Of a DNA stretch of 58,737 nucleotides, positions 45,000 to 54,798 are shown piece after piece. Origin of the DNA: Gammaproteobacteria bacterium (lineage in GTDB: Bacteria; Pseudomonadota; Gammaproteobacteria; Ga0077536); the NCBI GenBank assembly GCA_016209015.1, contig JACQWY010000050.1:1-58737 (forward strand), given 5' to 3'. The stretch's first letter is position 1. The number at the start of each line of letters is the position of its first letter. The position numbers and the translations under genes were made by a program. Below the pieces are notes generated by a model. The model was not told where the DNA came from, did not search any database, and saw nothing but the letters and a program-made list of their open reading frames with translations.

Positions 45000-46733
45000 T
45001 CAGCCGATGGCCTCGATGAGGGCGCGGAAGCGGTCCATGCTCGAGGTCCGGAGCACGCGGCGCGCGAGCGGCTCGATGTCCCCGACTGCAGTGTTCGTGA
45101 TGACGTCCTTCACTTCGAGCAGCGCCGAGGGATGGACGCTGAAGATCCGAAGGCCGAGCGCCAGCAACAGGCGGGTGTAGCGGGTGTCCCCGGCCATTTC
45201 GCCGCACATCGCGACCGGCGTGCCCCGGCGGCGCCCGGCATCGATGGTCGTCGCGATGAGTCGCAGCACGCCTGGATGCAGCGGGTCGTAGAGATAGTTG
45301 ACCTCGTCGTTGATGCGGTCGATGGCAATGGCGTACTGGATGAGATCGTTCGTGCCGATGGACAGGAAATCCAGATAGCGCGCGAAGCCGTCGGCGAACA
45401 TGGCCGCGGCCGGCACTTCGATCATGCCGCCGATTTGCATGTGCGGATCGAAGGGCACGTCGTTCTGCACGAAATCGGCCTGCATCGTGCGCACGATGTC
45501 GACGACCTGCCGCGCCTCGTCGATCGTCGACAGCATGGGCAGCATCATCCGCACGGGCCCGAGCGCCGAGACCCGCACGATCGCACGGAGCTGCGGCCAC
45601 GAGAGGCTCGGTTCCTTCAGGCCGAGCCGCACCGCGCGCAGACCGAGCGCCGGATTCGCACCGGCCGTTCGCGACGCGAGGATGCCGTCGGCGTGCTTGT
45701 CGGCGCCGATGTCGAGCGTGCGGATCGTCACCGGCAGGCCGCCGAGGGCCTCGACGAGCTGGCGATAGGACTCGAAGTGCTCCTCCTCGCTCGGCGCGAC
45801 GGAGCGGTTCATGTACAGGAACTCGGTACGGTAGAGCCCGACACCGGTCGCCCCCACACGCCGCGCGGCTTCGAAGTCGGCCGGCAATTCCACGTTCGCG
45901 TACAAATCGATCGCCTGCCCGTCGGAGGTGACGGCCGGCGCCGCCTTCAGCCGCTTCAGGCCCTGGTAGTACTTCTGCTGCTCGCGACGGCGCTGCTTGT
46001 AGTGGCGCAGCGTCTGCTCGTCGGGCTCGCCGATGACGACGCCGCCCTTGCCGTCGACGATGAGAATCTCGTCCTCGCGGATGTAGCGACGGGCGTGGTG
46101 CACGCCGACGACGCCCGGAATGCCGAGGCTCCGCGCGAGGATGGAGGTATGCGAGGTCTGGCCGCCGAACTCCGTCACGAACGCCGCGATGGCGTTGTGC
46201 TGCATGAGGAGCGCATCGGCCGGCGTGAGGTCGTCGGCGATGAGGACCTTGCCGCTCAACTGGCTGCCCGCCACTTCGTGATGCAGCGGCGCGTGATTCA
46301 GGAGGATGCGCTGAATGCGGTTCACGACGTGGTCCACGTCGTCCTGGCGCGTGCGCAGGTAGGGATCGTCCATGAGCTCGAAGACACCGACCAGGACGTC
46401 GCGCTGGATCTTCAGCGCCCACTCGGCGTTGCAACGGCGTTCACGGATGATGTGGACCGGCTCCTCGGTCAGCGTCGAATCTTCGAGCATGAGGAGATGG
46501 GTGTCGATGAACGCCGCGATGTCGGCCGGCGTGCTCGCCGGAATCTTCTCGCGAATCGCGTGGAGGTTCTCGCGCGCCTGGGTGACCGCCTCGCGCAGCC
46601 GCGCGATTTCCGCGTCGACCGCATCCGGCGCAACCGGATATTCGCGCACGTCGAGATCGGCGTGCACGACGATGTGCGCCTTGCCGATGGCGATGCCGCG
46701 CGAGACCCCGACGCCGTGCAGGGAGAACGTCAT
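45000..46733 (-). CDS. ptsI: Phosphoenolpyruvate-protein phosphotransferase (PTS enzyme I)
   Basis: A 577-residue EI without an N-terminal GAF domain, so it is PtsI-like rather than PtsP. The phospho-histidine is H195 in GGQTSHTSILARSLGIP. The PEP-binding C-terminal barrel has LYRTEFLYM, LDIGADK, IGTNDLIQYAIAIDR and MCGEMAGD. It passes phosphate to the HPr encoded just upstream (4-nt overlap). With no sugar permease in the window, it probably feeds a regulatory, nitrogen-type PTS. Confidence 0.94.
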   Translation of the reverse strand: MTFSLHGVGVSRGIAIGKAHIVVHADLDVREYPVAPDAVDAEIARLREAVTQARENLHAIREKIPASTPADIAAFIDTHLLMLEDSTLTEEPVHIIRERRCNAEWALKIQRDVLVGVFELMDDPYLRTRQDDVDHVVNRIQRILLNHAPLHHEVAGSQLSGKVLIADDLTPADALLMQHNAIAAFVTEFGGQTSHTSILARSLGIPGVVGVHHARRYIREDEILIVDGKGGVVIGEPDEQTLRHYKQRRREQQKYYQGLKRLKAAPAVTSDGQAIDLYANVELPADFEAARRVGATGVGLYRTEFLYMNRSVAPSEEEHFESYRQLVEALGGLPVTIRTLDIGADKHADGILASRTAGANPALGLRAVRLGLKEPSLSWPQLRAIVRVSALGPVRMMLPMLSTIDEARQVVDIVRTMQADFVQNDVPFDPHMQIGGMIEVPAAAMFADGFARYLDFLSIGTNDLIQYAIAIDRINDEVNYLYDPLHPGVLRLIATTIDAGRRRGTPVAMCGEMAGDTRYTRLLLALGLRIFSVHPSALLEVKDVITNTAVGDIEPLARRVLRTSSMDRFRALIEAIG

Positions 46734-46999
46734 TCGCTCTCCCCGAATCGTGTATCGATGAGCTCGACGAGCGCCGCCAGCGCGGCGTCCTCGTCCTCGC
46801 CGGTGGTGACGAGCTCGATCTCGCAGCCCTGCGACGCCGCGAGCATCATCAGCCCCATGATGCTCTTGCCGTTGACACGCTTGCCATCCCGCACGACCCC
46901 GATGTCGCAGCCGAATTTCGCGGCCGTTTGAACGAATTTCGCCGCGGCGCGCGCGTGCAGGCCGAGCCTGTTGATGATCGTGATCCGGCGTGCGGGCAT
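46730..46999 (-). CDS. ptsH: HPr phosphocarrier protein
   Basis: An 89-residue HPr with phosphorylatable H15 in NRLGLHARAAAKF and the regulatory-type S46 in VNGKSIMGLMML. ATG 46999 is chosen; the frame extends 12 codons upstream without homology. It overlaps ptsI by 4 nt and follows rapZ by 32 bp. No HPr kinase/phosphatase gene is seen nearby. Confidence 0.94.
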   Translation of the reverse strand: MPARRITIINRLGLHARAAAKFVQTAAKFGCDIGVVRDGKRVNGKSIMGLMMLAASQGCEIELVTTGEDEDAALAALVELIDTRFGESE

Positions 47000-47031
47000 C
47001 GCTTCAATGCCTCCCTCGAACGCTGTCGCGC

Positions 47032-47889
47032 TCAACCGTCACGGTGATTGAGGACGATGCGGCGCTTCGACCGGAAATGCGCAGCGAGCTGTTCGGCAAT
47101 GTAGACGGAGCGATGTCGGCCCCCGGTGCAGCCGATCGCTACCGTCAGATAACTGCGCTGGTCGAGTTCGAAGCGCGGGATCCATTTCTCCAGGAAGCTC
47201 GTGATGTCGGCCACCATCTCGCCGACCGCGGGCGTCGCATCGAGGAAGCGCGCGACCGGCTCGTCGCGCCCCGAATGCTGGCGCAGCGCCGGCTCCCAAT
47301 ACGGGTTCGGAAGACAGCGCACGTCGAAGACGAAGTCCGCGTCGGGCGGCACGCCGTTCTTGTAGCCGAACGAGCAGAACTGTACCGCGAGCGAACCCTC
47401 CTTGCGCTTCGCCACGCGCTCGTTCACCTGCGCCCGGAACTCGTGCAGCCGGGTGAGCGAGGTGTCGATGCGCAGATCCGCACGGGCAATGATGGGCTCG
47501 AGCAGCGCGCGCTCGGCGGCGATCGCCTGCCGCAGCGGCACGTCGTCGCTAGACAGGGGGTGGCGTCGGCGCGTCTCGCTGAAGCGGTTGATGAGCGCCT
47601 GGTCGCCGGCCTCGACGAACACCAGCTCGAGGTTCACGAGCCGCTTCTTCAGGCCATCGAGGATCGCCGGGAGCTGGCGCAGGTCGGCCTCGGGATTGCG
47701 CGCGTCGATGCCGACGGCCACGCGGCGGTAATGCGGCAGATCGCTCTTCGCGATGAAGTCGGCGAAGTCCGCGAGGAAACCCGCCGGCAGATTGTCGACG
47801 CAGTAGAAGCCCGCATCCTCGAGCGCGTGGAGCGCGACGGTCTTGCCGGCACCCGACAGCCCCGAGACGATGATGAAACGGTCCTGCAT
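47032..47889 (-). CDS. rapZ: RNase adapter protein RapZ
   Basis: A 285-residue P-loop protein. In E. coli RapZ binds GlmZ sRNA and RNase E to control GlmS, coupling amino-sugar synthesis to the envelope. Walker A is GLSGAGKT (residues 10-17). The C-terminal domain has FSFGYKNG-like CSFGYKNGVPPDAD, RCLPNPYW and GCTGGRHRSVYIAE. ATG 47889 is chosen at the Walker strand. rapZ-ptsH-ptsI lies in the rpoN cluster as usual. Confidence 0.95.
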   Translation of the reverse strand: MQDRFIIVSGLSGAGKTVALHALEDAGFYCVDNLPAGFLADFADFIAKSDLPHYRRVAVGIDARNPEADLRQLPAILDGLKKRLVNLELVFVEAGDQALINRFSETRRRHPLSSDDVPLRQAIAAERALLEPIIARADLRIDTSLTRLHEFRAQVNERVAKRKEGSLAVQFCSFGYKNGVPPDADFVFDVRCLPNPYWEPALRQHSGRDEPVARFLDATPAVGEMVADITSFLEKWIPRFELDQRSYLTVAIGCTGGRHRSVYIAEQLAAHFRSKRRIVLNHRDG

Positions 47890-48197
47890 CTTTTTACGCC
47901 AGTCCTGCGCCACCCGGTTTGAGCGATGAGTGCACGTCCGTCCCACTGTAGCAAACGCCAGGGCCGGCTGAAAAACTGCTGTTCGGGTTCCGGGGACAAC
48001 CCCGGTGCGGGTCGACGGGGACCCCGTGTCGACCGACGCCCCGGGCCCTCATGGTCTGAGGACTCCGGCGGCGGCAGCGATCAGATGCTGTGCGCGGGAC
48101 CGGCCTTCGGCGCGGTCCCTCCGCTCCCGCCCGAGGCAATGCGCCGGGCGCCTCCCCTCTTCGGCCTCACCGCCCGCGTAGGCGATGCGGTCCGCGC
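47890..48197. other. Gene-free 308-bp stretch where ptsN would be expected
   Basis: It lies between hpf and rapZ, the usual place for ptsN (EIIA-Ntr) and sometimes hprK. I found no frame with an EIIA-like sequence. It contains two GC hairpins: CCGGGG-ACAA-CCCCGG (47990-48005) and GGTCGAC...GTCGACC enclosing GGGG-A-CCCC (48010-48034). They could act as a terminator or RNA-processing site between hpf and rapZ. Confidence 0.7.
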
Positions 48198-48530
48198 TTA
48201 TTCTTCGGCGGCGCCGACGCCGCGAGTCGCGGCTTCGCGATGATGATGATTCGTCACCTTCTCTTTGTGCTTGCGAACCTGGCGATCCAGCTTGTCGAGC
48301 AGCAGATCGATCGCGGCGTACATGTCGTCGTGCTCGCTGGCCGCGTGCAGGGTATTGCCGGAAACGTGGATCGTCGCCTCGGCTTTGTGGCGCTGACGCT
48401 CCACGCCCAGGACCACGTGTGCATCGACGACCTGATCGAAATGGCGCTCGATGCGCTGGAGCTTGCTCTTGATGTAATCGTTGAGCGCGGGAGAAAGTTC
48501 CACGTGGTGACCAGAGATGTTCAGTTGCAT
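48198..48530 (-). CDS. hpf: Ribosome hibernation-promoting factor (HPF/YfiA family)
   Basis: A 110-residue short-form HPF with MQLNISGHHVELSPALNDYI, KLQRIERHFDQV and the SGNTLHAASEHDDMYAAIDLLLDKLDRQVRKHKEK helical tail region. It binds the 30S subunit in stationary phase and promotes 100S dimers. ATG 48530 has a good AGGGAG-type ribosome-binding sequence just upstream. It sits directly downstream of rpoN, 134 bp away, as in most gammaproteobacteria. Confidence 0.93.
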   Translation of the reverse strand: MQLNISGHHVELSPALNDYIKSKLQRIERHFDQVVDAHVVLGVERQRHKAEATIHVSGNTLHAASEHDDMYAAIDLLLDKLDRQVRKHKEKVTNHHHREAATRGVGAAEE

Positions 48531-48664
48531 AGGAATCTCCCTATAAATTCGCAATTCGCGACCATATATGCTGGCGGTCCGCACGACAAGTGGGCATGCC
48601 GGTCCGGTCTGGTGCCGGTCCTCGCGCCATTCCTGTCCGGGATGTCTCGATCATCGCATGGGCC

Positions 48665-50194
48665 TCACGCCAGGCGTTTCCGCTCGTTGGACGGCGGGAT
48701 CTGCATCGCTTCGCGGTATTTTGCAATGGTCCGGCGGGCGACGTTGATGCCCTGTTTCGACAGCAGGGTCGCGATCTTGCTGTCGCTGAGGGGCTTCTGT
48801 GAGCTTTCAGCGGCGATCAGTTTCTTGATCACTGCACGGATGGCGGTGGACGAAGCCTCTCCGCCGACCGATGTGCTGACGTGGCTCGAGAAAAAGTACT
48901 TGAGCTCGAAGATGCCGCGCGGCGTGTGCATGTACTTGCGGGTCGTGACGCGGGAAATCGTCGATTCGTGCATGCCGAGTGCTTCGGCGATGTCATGCAG
49001 CACGAGCGGCTTCATCGCCTCCTCGCCGTACTCGAGGAAGGCCTTCTGTTGCTCGACGATCGCCGTCGCGACACGCAGCAGCGTTTCGCTGCGGCTCTGG
49101 AGGCTCTTGATGAACCACTTCGCTTCCTGCAGGTGAGTCTTCAATGAGCTGTTGTCCGCACTGTTGTCGGCGCGGCGAATCAGGCTCTGATAGTAGGGGT
49201 TCACGCGGACGTGCGGAATGGTGTCGGGATTGAGCTCCACTTTCCAGCGGCCCTTGACCTTGCGCACGAACACGTCGGGGATCAGGTACTCCGGCGGCTC
49301 TTCGTTGTACTTCGCGCCAGGACGCGGATTCATCGACTGAATGAGCGTGAGGATCTTGCGCAGATCGTCCTGCGTGATCTTCAACCGTCTCATGATCTGC
49401 GTGTAGTCGCGGCCGCCCAGCGCGTCGAGATAATCCTCGCAGACGCGGAGCGCCTCCGCTTTCCAGGGCGTGGTGGCCGAGAGCTGACGAAGCTGCAGAA
49501 TGAGGCATTCGCGCAGATCGCGCGCCGCGACGCCGGGCGGGTCGAGGGACTGGACCTGCTTCAGCACGGCCTGCACTTCGTCGAGCTCGATCTCGACTTC
49601 CTCGACGCTGCTCACAGCGCTCAGGATTTCGTCGAGCGTGACGGTGAGATAGCCGTCCTGGTTCAGTCCGTCGACGATCGCGTGCGCGATTGCGCGATCC
49701 GTCGGCGTCAGCGGCAGCAGATTCAATTGCCAGGTGAGCTGGTCGTGCAGCGACTCGCGCGCGCTGCGCATGCTCTCGAATTCGTTTCCATCCTCACGAC
49801 TGCCCGAACTGCTGCCCGCGGGCAGCGTGCTGTCGTAGATGTCGTCCCAGTCGCTGTCGACCGGCATGTCCTGCGGAATGTCGTCCTGGGTGCTCGGCGT
49901 GAAGTTCTCGGCCTCGTCGAAATCGCCGCTGCCGCCCTCGTCGCCGCCGCCACCTTCTTCGCCGGCGCTCTCTCCAGCCACGGCCTCGGCACCGCGCACC
50001 GCGAGCTCGCTCGTGAAGTCGACGACATCCGTCTCGGCTTCCTCCACGAGCTCCAGCATCATGTTCGAATCCAGCGCCTGCTGAACCTCGAGCGAGAGCT
50101 CGAGCGACGAGAGTTGCAACAGGCGGATGGCCTGCTGCAGCTGGGGCGTCATCGTCAGCGTCTGGCCGAGCTTGAGCTGCAGGGATTGTTTCAT
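48665..50194 (-). CDS. rpoN: RNA polymerase sigma-54 factor
   Basis: A 509-residue sigma-54. Region I (residues 1-~50) is Q/L-rich ([22 protein letters not shown]). Region II is an acidic Gly/Asp/Glu linker (~58-135), then the core-binding domain, a helix-turn-helix near 390-410 and the C-terminal RpoN box [10 protein letters not shown] at 486-495. It directs transcription from -24/-12 promoters with enhancer-binding activators. ATG 50194 is chosen by homology. It is flanked by lptB and hpf. Confidence 0.96.
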   Translation of the reverse strand: MKQSLQLKLGQTLTMTPQLQQAIRLLQLSSLELSLEVQQALDSNMMLELVEEAETDVVDFTSELAVRGAEAVAGESAGEEGGGGDEGGSGDFDEAENFTPSTQDDIPQDMPVDSDWDDIYDSTLPAGSSSGSREDGNEFESMRSARESLHDQLTWQLNLLPLTPTDRAIAHAIVDGLNQDGYLTVTLDEILSAVSSVEEVEIELDEVQAVLKQVQSLDPPGVAARDLRECLILQLRQLSATTPWKAEALRVCEDYLDALGGRDYTQIMRRLKITQDDLRKILTLIQSMNPRPGAKYNEEPPEYLIPDVFVRKVKGRWKVELNPDTIPHVRVNPYYQSLIRRADNSADNSSLKTHLQEAKWFIKSLQSRSETLLRVATAIVEQQKAFLEYGEEAMKPLVLHDIAEALGMHESTISRVTTRKYMHTPRGIFELKYFFSSHVSTSVGGEASSTAIRAVIKKLIAAESSQKPLSDSKIATLLSKQGINVARRTIAKYREAMQIPPSNERKRLA

Positions 50195-50242
50195 GATCGG
50201 GCGGAGTGGATGGGCCTGTATCTGGGGTTCGGTCGGGAATTT

Positions 50243-50248
50243 AGTGTA
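50243..50248 (-). promoter_or_regulatory. Candidate -10 box for rpoN
   Basis: Minus-strand TACACT lies in GCGGTACACTAAATTCC, about 50 bp before the rpoN start and downstream of the lptB terminator-like hairpin. The -35 is not recognisable, so confidence is low. Confidence 0.3.
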
Positions 50249-50306
50249 CCGCATTCCGCCTGGCCGGCAGGGTGGGCGGAGTCTTACAACCGTGAAATAT
50301 GATTTG

Positions 50307-50331
50307 ACCGGGCCGTAGGACGCGGCCCGGT
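50307..50331 (-). terminator. Hairpin between lptB and rpoN
   Basis: A 9-bp stem ACCGGGCCG/CGGCCCGGT with a 7-nt loop, 22 bp after the lptB stop. On the minus strand it is followed by CAAATCATATTT, moderately T-rich. It may attenuate read-through from lptB into rpoN. Confidence 0.5.
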
Positions 50332-50352
50332 GCGAAGCGGCGGGCGCAGCAC

Positions 50353-51078
50353 CTACATCGTGAAATCGTCTCCCAGATACACCTCGCGTACATGCTCATT
50401 TTCGAGTATCTGTCCGGCCGTGCCTTCCGCAATGATGCGGCCGTCGTTCACGATGTACGCGCGATCGCAGATGCCCAGCGTTTCGCGCACGTTGTGATCG
50501 GTGATCAGCACCCCGATGCCGAGCCGGCTCAGGTGCTGGATGATGCGCTGGATGTCGCCGACCGAGATCGGATCGACGCCAGCGAACGGCTCGTCCAGCA
50601 GGATGAAGCGCGGCTGGGACGCCAGGGCTCGCGCGATTTCCACGCGCCGCCTCTCACCTCCGGATAGCGACATTCCGAGGTTTTTCTTGATGTGATTGAC
50701 GTGGAACTCGCGCAGCAGACCATCGAGCCTTTTCTCGCGCTGCGCCGGGGTGAGCTCCGGCACGAGCTCGAGCACGGCCATGATGTTCTCTTCCACCGTC
50801 AGCTTGCGGAACACGGAGGCTTCCTGCGGCAGATAGCCGAGGCCGCGGCGCGCGCGCAGATCCATCGGCAACCCGGTCAGGTCCTCCTTGTTGAGATGGA
50901 TCGTGCCGCCCTCGCCGGCGATGAGGCCGACGATCATGTAGAAGCTCGTCGTCTTGCCCGCGCCGTTCGGCCCCAGCAGGCCGATCACTTCGCCGCTGTT
51001 CACGGTGAGGCTCACGTCGCGCACGACCTGGCGCGACTTGTAGGTCTTCGACAAATGCCGGACCGCGAGGACGCTCAT
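50353..51078 (-). CDS. lptB: LPS export ABC transporter ATP-binding protein LptB
   Basis: A 241-residue ABC ATPase powering lipopolysaccharide extraction by LptB2FGC. Walker A is GPNGAGKTT (36-44), the signature is [17 protein letters not shown], Walker B is [13 protein letters not shown] and the switch His is in ITDHNVRET. It lies 19 bp after lptA in the lptC-lptA-lptB order. Confidence 0.96.
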   Translation of the reverse strand: MSVLAVRHLSKTYKSRQVVRDVSLTVNSGEVIGLLGPNGAGKTTSFYMIVGLIAGEGGTIHLNKEDLTGLPMDLRARRGLGYLPQEASVFRKLTVEENIMAVLELVPELTPAQREKRLDGLLREFHVNHIKKNLGMSLSGGERRRVEIARALASQPRFILLDEPFAGVDPISVGDIQRIIQHLSRLGIGVLITDHNVRETLGICDRAYIVNDGRIIAEGTAGQILENEHVREVYLGDDFTM

Positions 51079-51097
51079 GCGCGAGACCCGGGGCGTC

Positions 51098-51691
51098 TCA
51101 AGGCGTCGCGGGCGCGGGCGCGGGCACTGGAGCAGGCGCGGCGCCCCCCGGCGGCGTCTTCGGCGGGATGATCACGTGCACGCGGCCTTGCGACTTCGGT
51201 GCGCCGGCCTCGGGCGTCTGCGGTTTGTCGCCAGGCGTGCCGCGTCCGGTGATGATGCTCTTCTTCGTATCGTAATTGATGCGATAGCCTTCGAAGAGGC
51301 GCTCGCCCTGGGTGAGCTTCGCGCGCTGGATGAGGAACAGCAGATTCTTCTTCGCGTAGTACTCGACGTCGAGCGCCTCGCCCATGATGTCCTGCTTGTC
51401 GCCGTCGGGCGTCTGCTTGAAGTGCGCGGGACGGCCTTCCATGAACGCCTCGATCAATTCCCGGTTCTCGTTGAAGTTCGCACGCAGCTTGTCGCCGGTC
51501 ATGCGGATCGAGCCCTGGGTCACGACCACGTTGCCGATGTAGATCGTCTTGTGCTCCTGATCGTCGAGCTCGGCGAAGTCCGATTCGATTTCGATCGGCT
51601 GATCGGAGTCCGAGGAGAGCGCGTGCGCCACTGCGACGAATTTCGCGCACAGCGCGAACAGCAGGATCCTAGCTGCGTGACTTCTGTTCAT
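51098..51691 (-). CDS. lptA: LPS transport periplasmic protein LptA
   Basis: A 197-residue periplasmic bridge protein with a signal peptide (cleavage near AHA, residue 24) and a beta-jellyroll OstA domain ([24 protein letters not shown]..., landmark only). A Pro/Ala-rich tail ([13 protein letters not shown]) is variable. It overlaps lptC by 23 nt at its start. Confidence 0.93.
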   Translation of the reverse strand: MNRSHAARILLFALCAKFVAVAHALSSDSDQPIEIESDFAELDDQEHKTIYIGNVVVTQGSIRMTGDKLRANFNENRELIEAFMEGRPAHFKQTPDGDKQDIMGEALDVEYYAKKNLLFLIQRAKLTQGERLFEGYRINYDTKKSIITGRGTPGDKPQTPEAGAPKSQGRVHVIIPPKTPPGGAAPAPVPAPAPATP

Positions 51692-52238
51692 GGCGGCTCT
51701 TTACGCGCTCCAACAACTCAAGGCGATCGTGCTCGAAATTCGCACGGAACCCGATGGATTTCGTGACACTGCTGGGACTCGTGATGGTCGCCGGATCGTC
51801 GGTCTCGGCGTACTGGACGCGCGGAAACACCCGCAATTCGGAGGTGATCACTTCCAGTTCCCGCTGACCGGAATCGTCGACGCGCCAGATCTCCACGATG
51901 CCATGAAGCAGCACGACTTCATTGCCGGATTTGACCGTGGCGCGCTCGGCCACCACGTACCACGGCCTCGCGTCCTCATTGTAAATCTCCATGCGCGGCC
52001 GGGCCAATTCCGCGGTGTCGTCGTCCGGATAGTGATACACGGTGTCCGCGCGCAGCACGCTCTGCAGTGCGCCGTCCTTGTCCATGGTGCTGCGAACCAT
52101 GTCGAGGAGATAGTAATCGGGTTCGTGCGGCCGGCTGGCCACCGCCTTGGCGGCCTCCTCGTCGAGCTTGTGCCAGATCCAGAACGTCGCCGCACCCAGC
52201 GCGACGAAAACCAGGGCTGTGAACCACGAATTCGACAT
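51669..52238 (-). CDS. lptC: LPS export system protein LptC
   Basis: A 189-residue bitopic membrane protein with a single N-terminal TM (about residues 5-22) and a periplasmic jellyroll domain (PDYYLLDMVRSTMDKDGAL, ATVKSGNEVVLLHG). It hands LPS from LptBFG to LptA. It is followed directly by lptA; 96 bp separate it from the upstream kdsC. Confidence 0.92.
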   Translation of the reverse strand: MSNSWFTALVFVALGAATFWIWHKLDEEAAKAVASRPHEPDYYLLDMVRSTMDKDGALQSVLRADTVYHYPDDDTAELARPRMEIYNEDARPWYVVAERATVKSGNEVVLLHGIVEIWRVDDSGQRELEVITSELRVFPRVQYAETDDPATITSPSSVTKSIGFRANFEHDRLELLERVKSRHEQKSRS

Positions 52239-52334
52239 TATCGCATTATCGCCGCCGCCCGCAGGGCCGCCTAGGGGTGATCATGCGCGCAGCGTGGGGG
52301 CCGGCGGCGATCGTGCGGGCGCCCGGGATCCGGT

Positions 52335-52877
52335 TCAGGCGACTGCGCCGTAGTGCGCGAGCTGGGCCGCGAGCGTACCGCGCGCCCGCATCACGAGCTC
52401 ACATACTTCGCGCACCGCACCCTGGCCGCCTGGGAGCGACGTGCGCCACACGGCGGCCTCGGCAATGGCCCAGTGTGCATCGGCGACCGCGACCGAGAGC
52501 GCAACGCGCTTCATCACCGGCAAATCCGGCAGATCGTCCCCGACATAGCAGACTTCGGCGGGTGAGAGTTTCAGTTCGGCGAGCAGGGCATCGAACGCTT
52601 GCAGCTTGTCGCGTTGGCCCTGATAGACGAAGTGGATGCCGAGCTCCGCCATGCGCGCGGCGACGACCGGCGATTTGCGGCCCGTGATGACGGCGAGCGT
52701 CACCCCGGACTCGCGCAGCATCACGAGCCCGTGGCCGTCGCGGACGTGGAACTGCTTGAGCTCCTCGCCCTGCGGACCGAGCAGGAGCTGGCCGTTCGTG
52801 AGCACGCCGTCGACATCGAAGATGGCGAGTCGCACGTTCGCCGCGAGGGTGAGAATGGCGTCGGGCACTGCGTTCAC
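52335..52877 (-). CDS. kdsC: KDO 8-phosphate phosphatase
   Basis: A 180-residue HAD-family C0 phosphatase that removes the phosphate from Kdo-8-P for LPS core synthesis. The nucleophile and acid are D21/D23 in FDVDGVLTNG, with VITGRKSP (motif II), the KLQAFD lysine and GDDLPDLPVM (motif IV). GTG 52877 overlaps the kdsD stop (GTGA), so the pair was translationally coupled. All active-site motifs are intact even though the upstream kdsD is not. Confidence 0.93.
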   Translation of the reverse strand: MNAVPDAILTLAANVRLAIFDVDGVLTNGQLLLGPQGEELKQFHVRDGHGLVMLRESGVTLAVITGRKSPVVAARMAELGIHFVYQGQRDKLQAFDALLAELKLSPAEVCYVGDDLPDLPVMKRVALSVAVADAHWAIAEAAVWRTSLPGGQGAVREVCELVMRARGTLAAQLAHYGAVA

Positions 52878-53693
52878 AGCACGCGGGCCCGCAGGAGATC
52901 GTGCATGTTCAGCACGCCGACGAGCACGTTGCCGCTGTCGACGACGGGCAGCGCGTTGATCTTCTTGTCCTGCATGATGCGCAGCGCTTCCGCGGCCAGC
53001 ATGTCCGGCCGGACCGTCGTACAGCCGCGGGTCATGACTTCGGCGAGCGGCGTGGTCTGGACGTCGACGCCACGATCGAGCGCGCGGCGGAGATCGCCGT
53101 CGGTGAAGATGCCGAGTACCCGGTTCTGCGCGTCGACGACGACGGTCAGCCCGAGACCCTTGCGGGTGATTTCGAGCAGGGCCCGGCTCAACAGTATGTC
53201 GGGTGCGGCGGTCGGCATCTCGGCGCCCTGATGCATGAGATCGGCGATCCGGAGCGACGTGGACGTGGACGTCGGCGGCCTGGGCGAGTGTCGATACCGG
53301 GTTGCCGGTCAGTGCGACGAGCGGTGCGCCGAGACGCTTGAGGAGCGGTACGAGGATGACGAGCTCGTCCGTCTCGCCGGAGTTGGAGAGCGCGAGCACG
53401 ACGTCGTCAGAGGTGATCATCCCCATGTCGCCATGGCTCGCTTCGCCGGGATGGACGAAGAATGCCGGCGTGCCGGTGCTCGCGAGGGTCGCGGCGATCT
53501 TGCCGCCGATGTGACCCGACTTGCCCATGCCGAGGACGACGATCCGCCCGCGGCAGGCGAGCATGTGGCGGGCCGCCGCGACGAACGCGCCGTCGAGCTG
53601 CGGCACGAGGGCGGCGAGCGAGCGGGCCTCGGCCTCGAGTACGGCGCGGCCGAGCGCGATGATCCGCCCGTCGTCGGGGAGCGCGGGAGTCAT
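52874..53693 (-). pseudogene. kdsD: D-arabinose-5-phosphate isomerase KdsD with internal deletion and frameshift
   Basis: The N-terminal SIS part starts at ATG 53693 (MTPALPDDGRII) and carries VLGMGKSGHIGGKIAATLA and LALSNSGETDELV, but ends at ADVHVHV near 53257. The next bases encode LRIADLMHQGAEMP in the +1 frame and continue as a normal tandem-CBS C-terminus to the stop at 52874. By comparison with E. coli KdsD, about 54 codons are missing between these points, including the ACPLxLAPTxSTT segment and the SHPGG motif with the catalytic His. Both flanks are otherwise well conserved, so this looks like a recent deletion (or an assembly error). Without a paralogue elsewhere, Kdo synthesis would be affected. 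Confidence 0.88.
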
Positions 53694-53785
53694 GCCGAAT
53701 CGCGGACGCGCGGGTCCGGGATCGGCGACAGACGGCGGCAGCGGCGCGCGCCCGGGGCGCGGTGGCGGGGCTTGAGAATAGATGA

Positions 53786-54571
<786 letters not shown>

Positions 54572-54621
54572 CGATCGTCCCGTGCTTTCAATGGCTTAGG
54601 CTTTATATTCAATGTGTTGGG

Positions 54622-54649
54622 TTGCCTTCATCACCTTCATCGTTATAAT
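54622..54649 (+). promoter_or_regulatory. Sigma70 promoter of the MltF-like gene
   Basis: TTGCCT (54622-54627) and a perfect TATAAT (54644-54649) are separated by 16 bp in an AT-rich stretch (54585-54675). This leaves a ~140-nt leader before the ATG at 54799. The leader contains a possible stem (CGGGT...ACCCG, about 54705-54726). It is the best promoter match in the window. Confidence 0.75.
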
Positions 54650-54798
54650 GCCTGCCTAAGCTACTAATTTTCTGACACGTGTTTTCTCCGACCCCTGCGG
54701 TTCGGGTCGAAAAGATTGAACCCGGTCGCACAGGGGATTCAAAATGCCCCCGCCCCGGTCACATCGATCACCGAACCTGGCATCGAAATCCGACACCC

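Noticed and set aside
47890-48197. Decayed ptsN in the hpf-rapZ gap
   Set aside because: No frame shows recognisable EIIA motifs, and the stretch is largely GC hairpins.
53230-53270. kdsD frameshift explained by a single-base sequencing error
   Set aside because: Changing one base would restore the frame but not the ~54 missing residues that the family has at this point.
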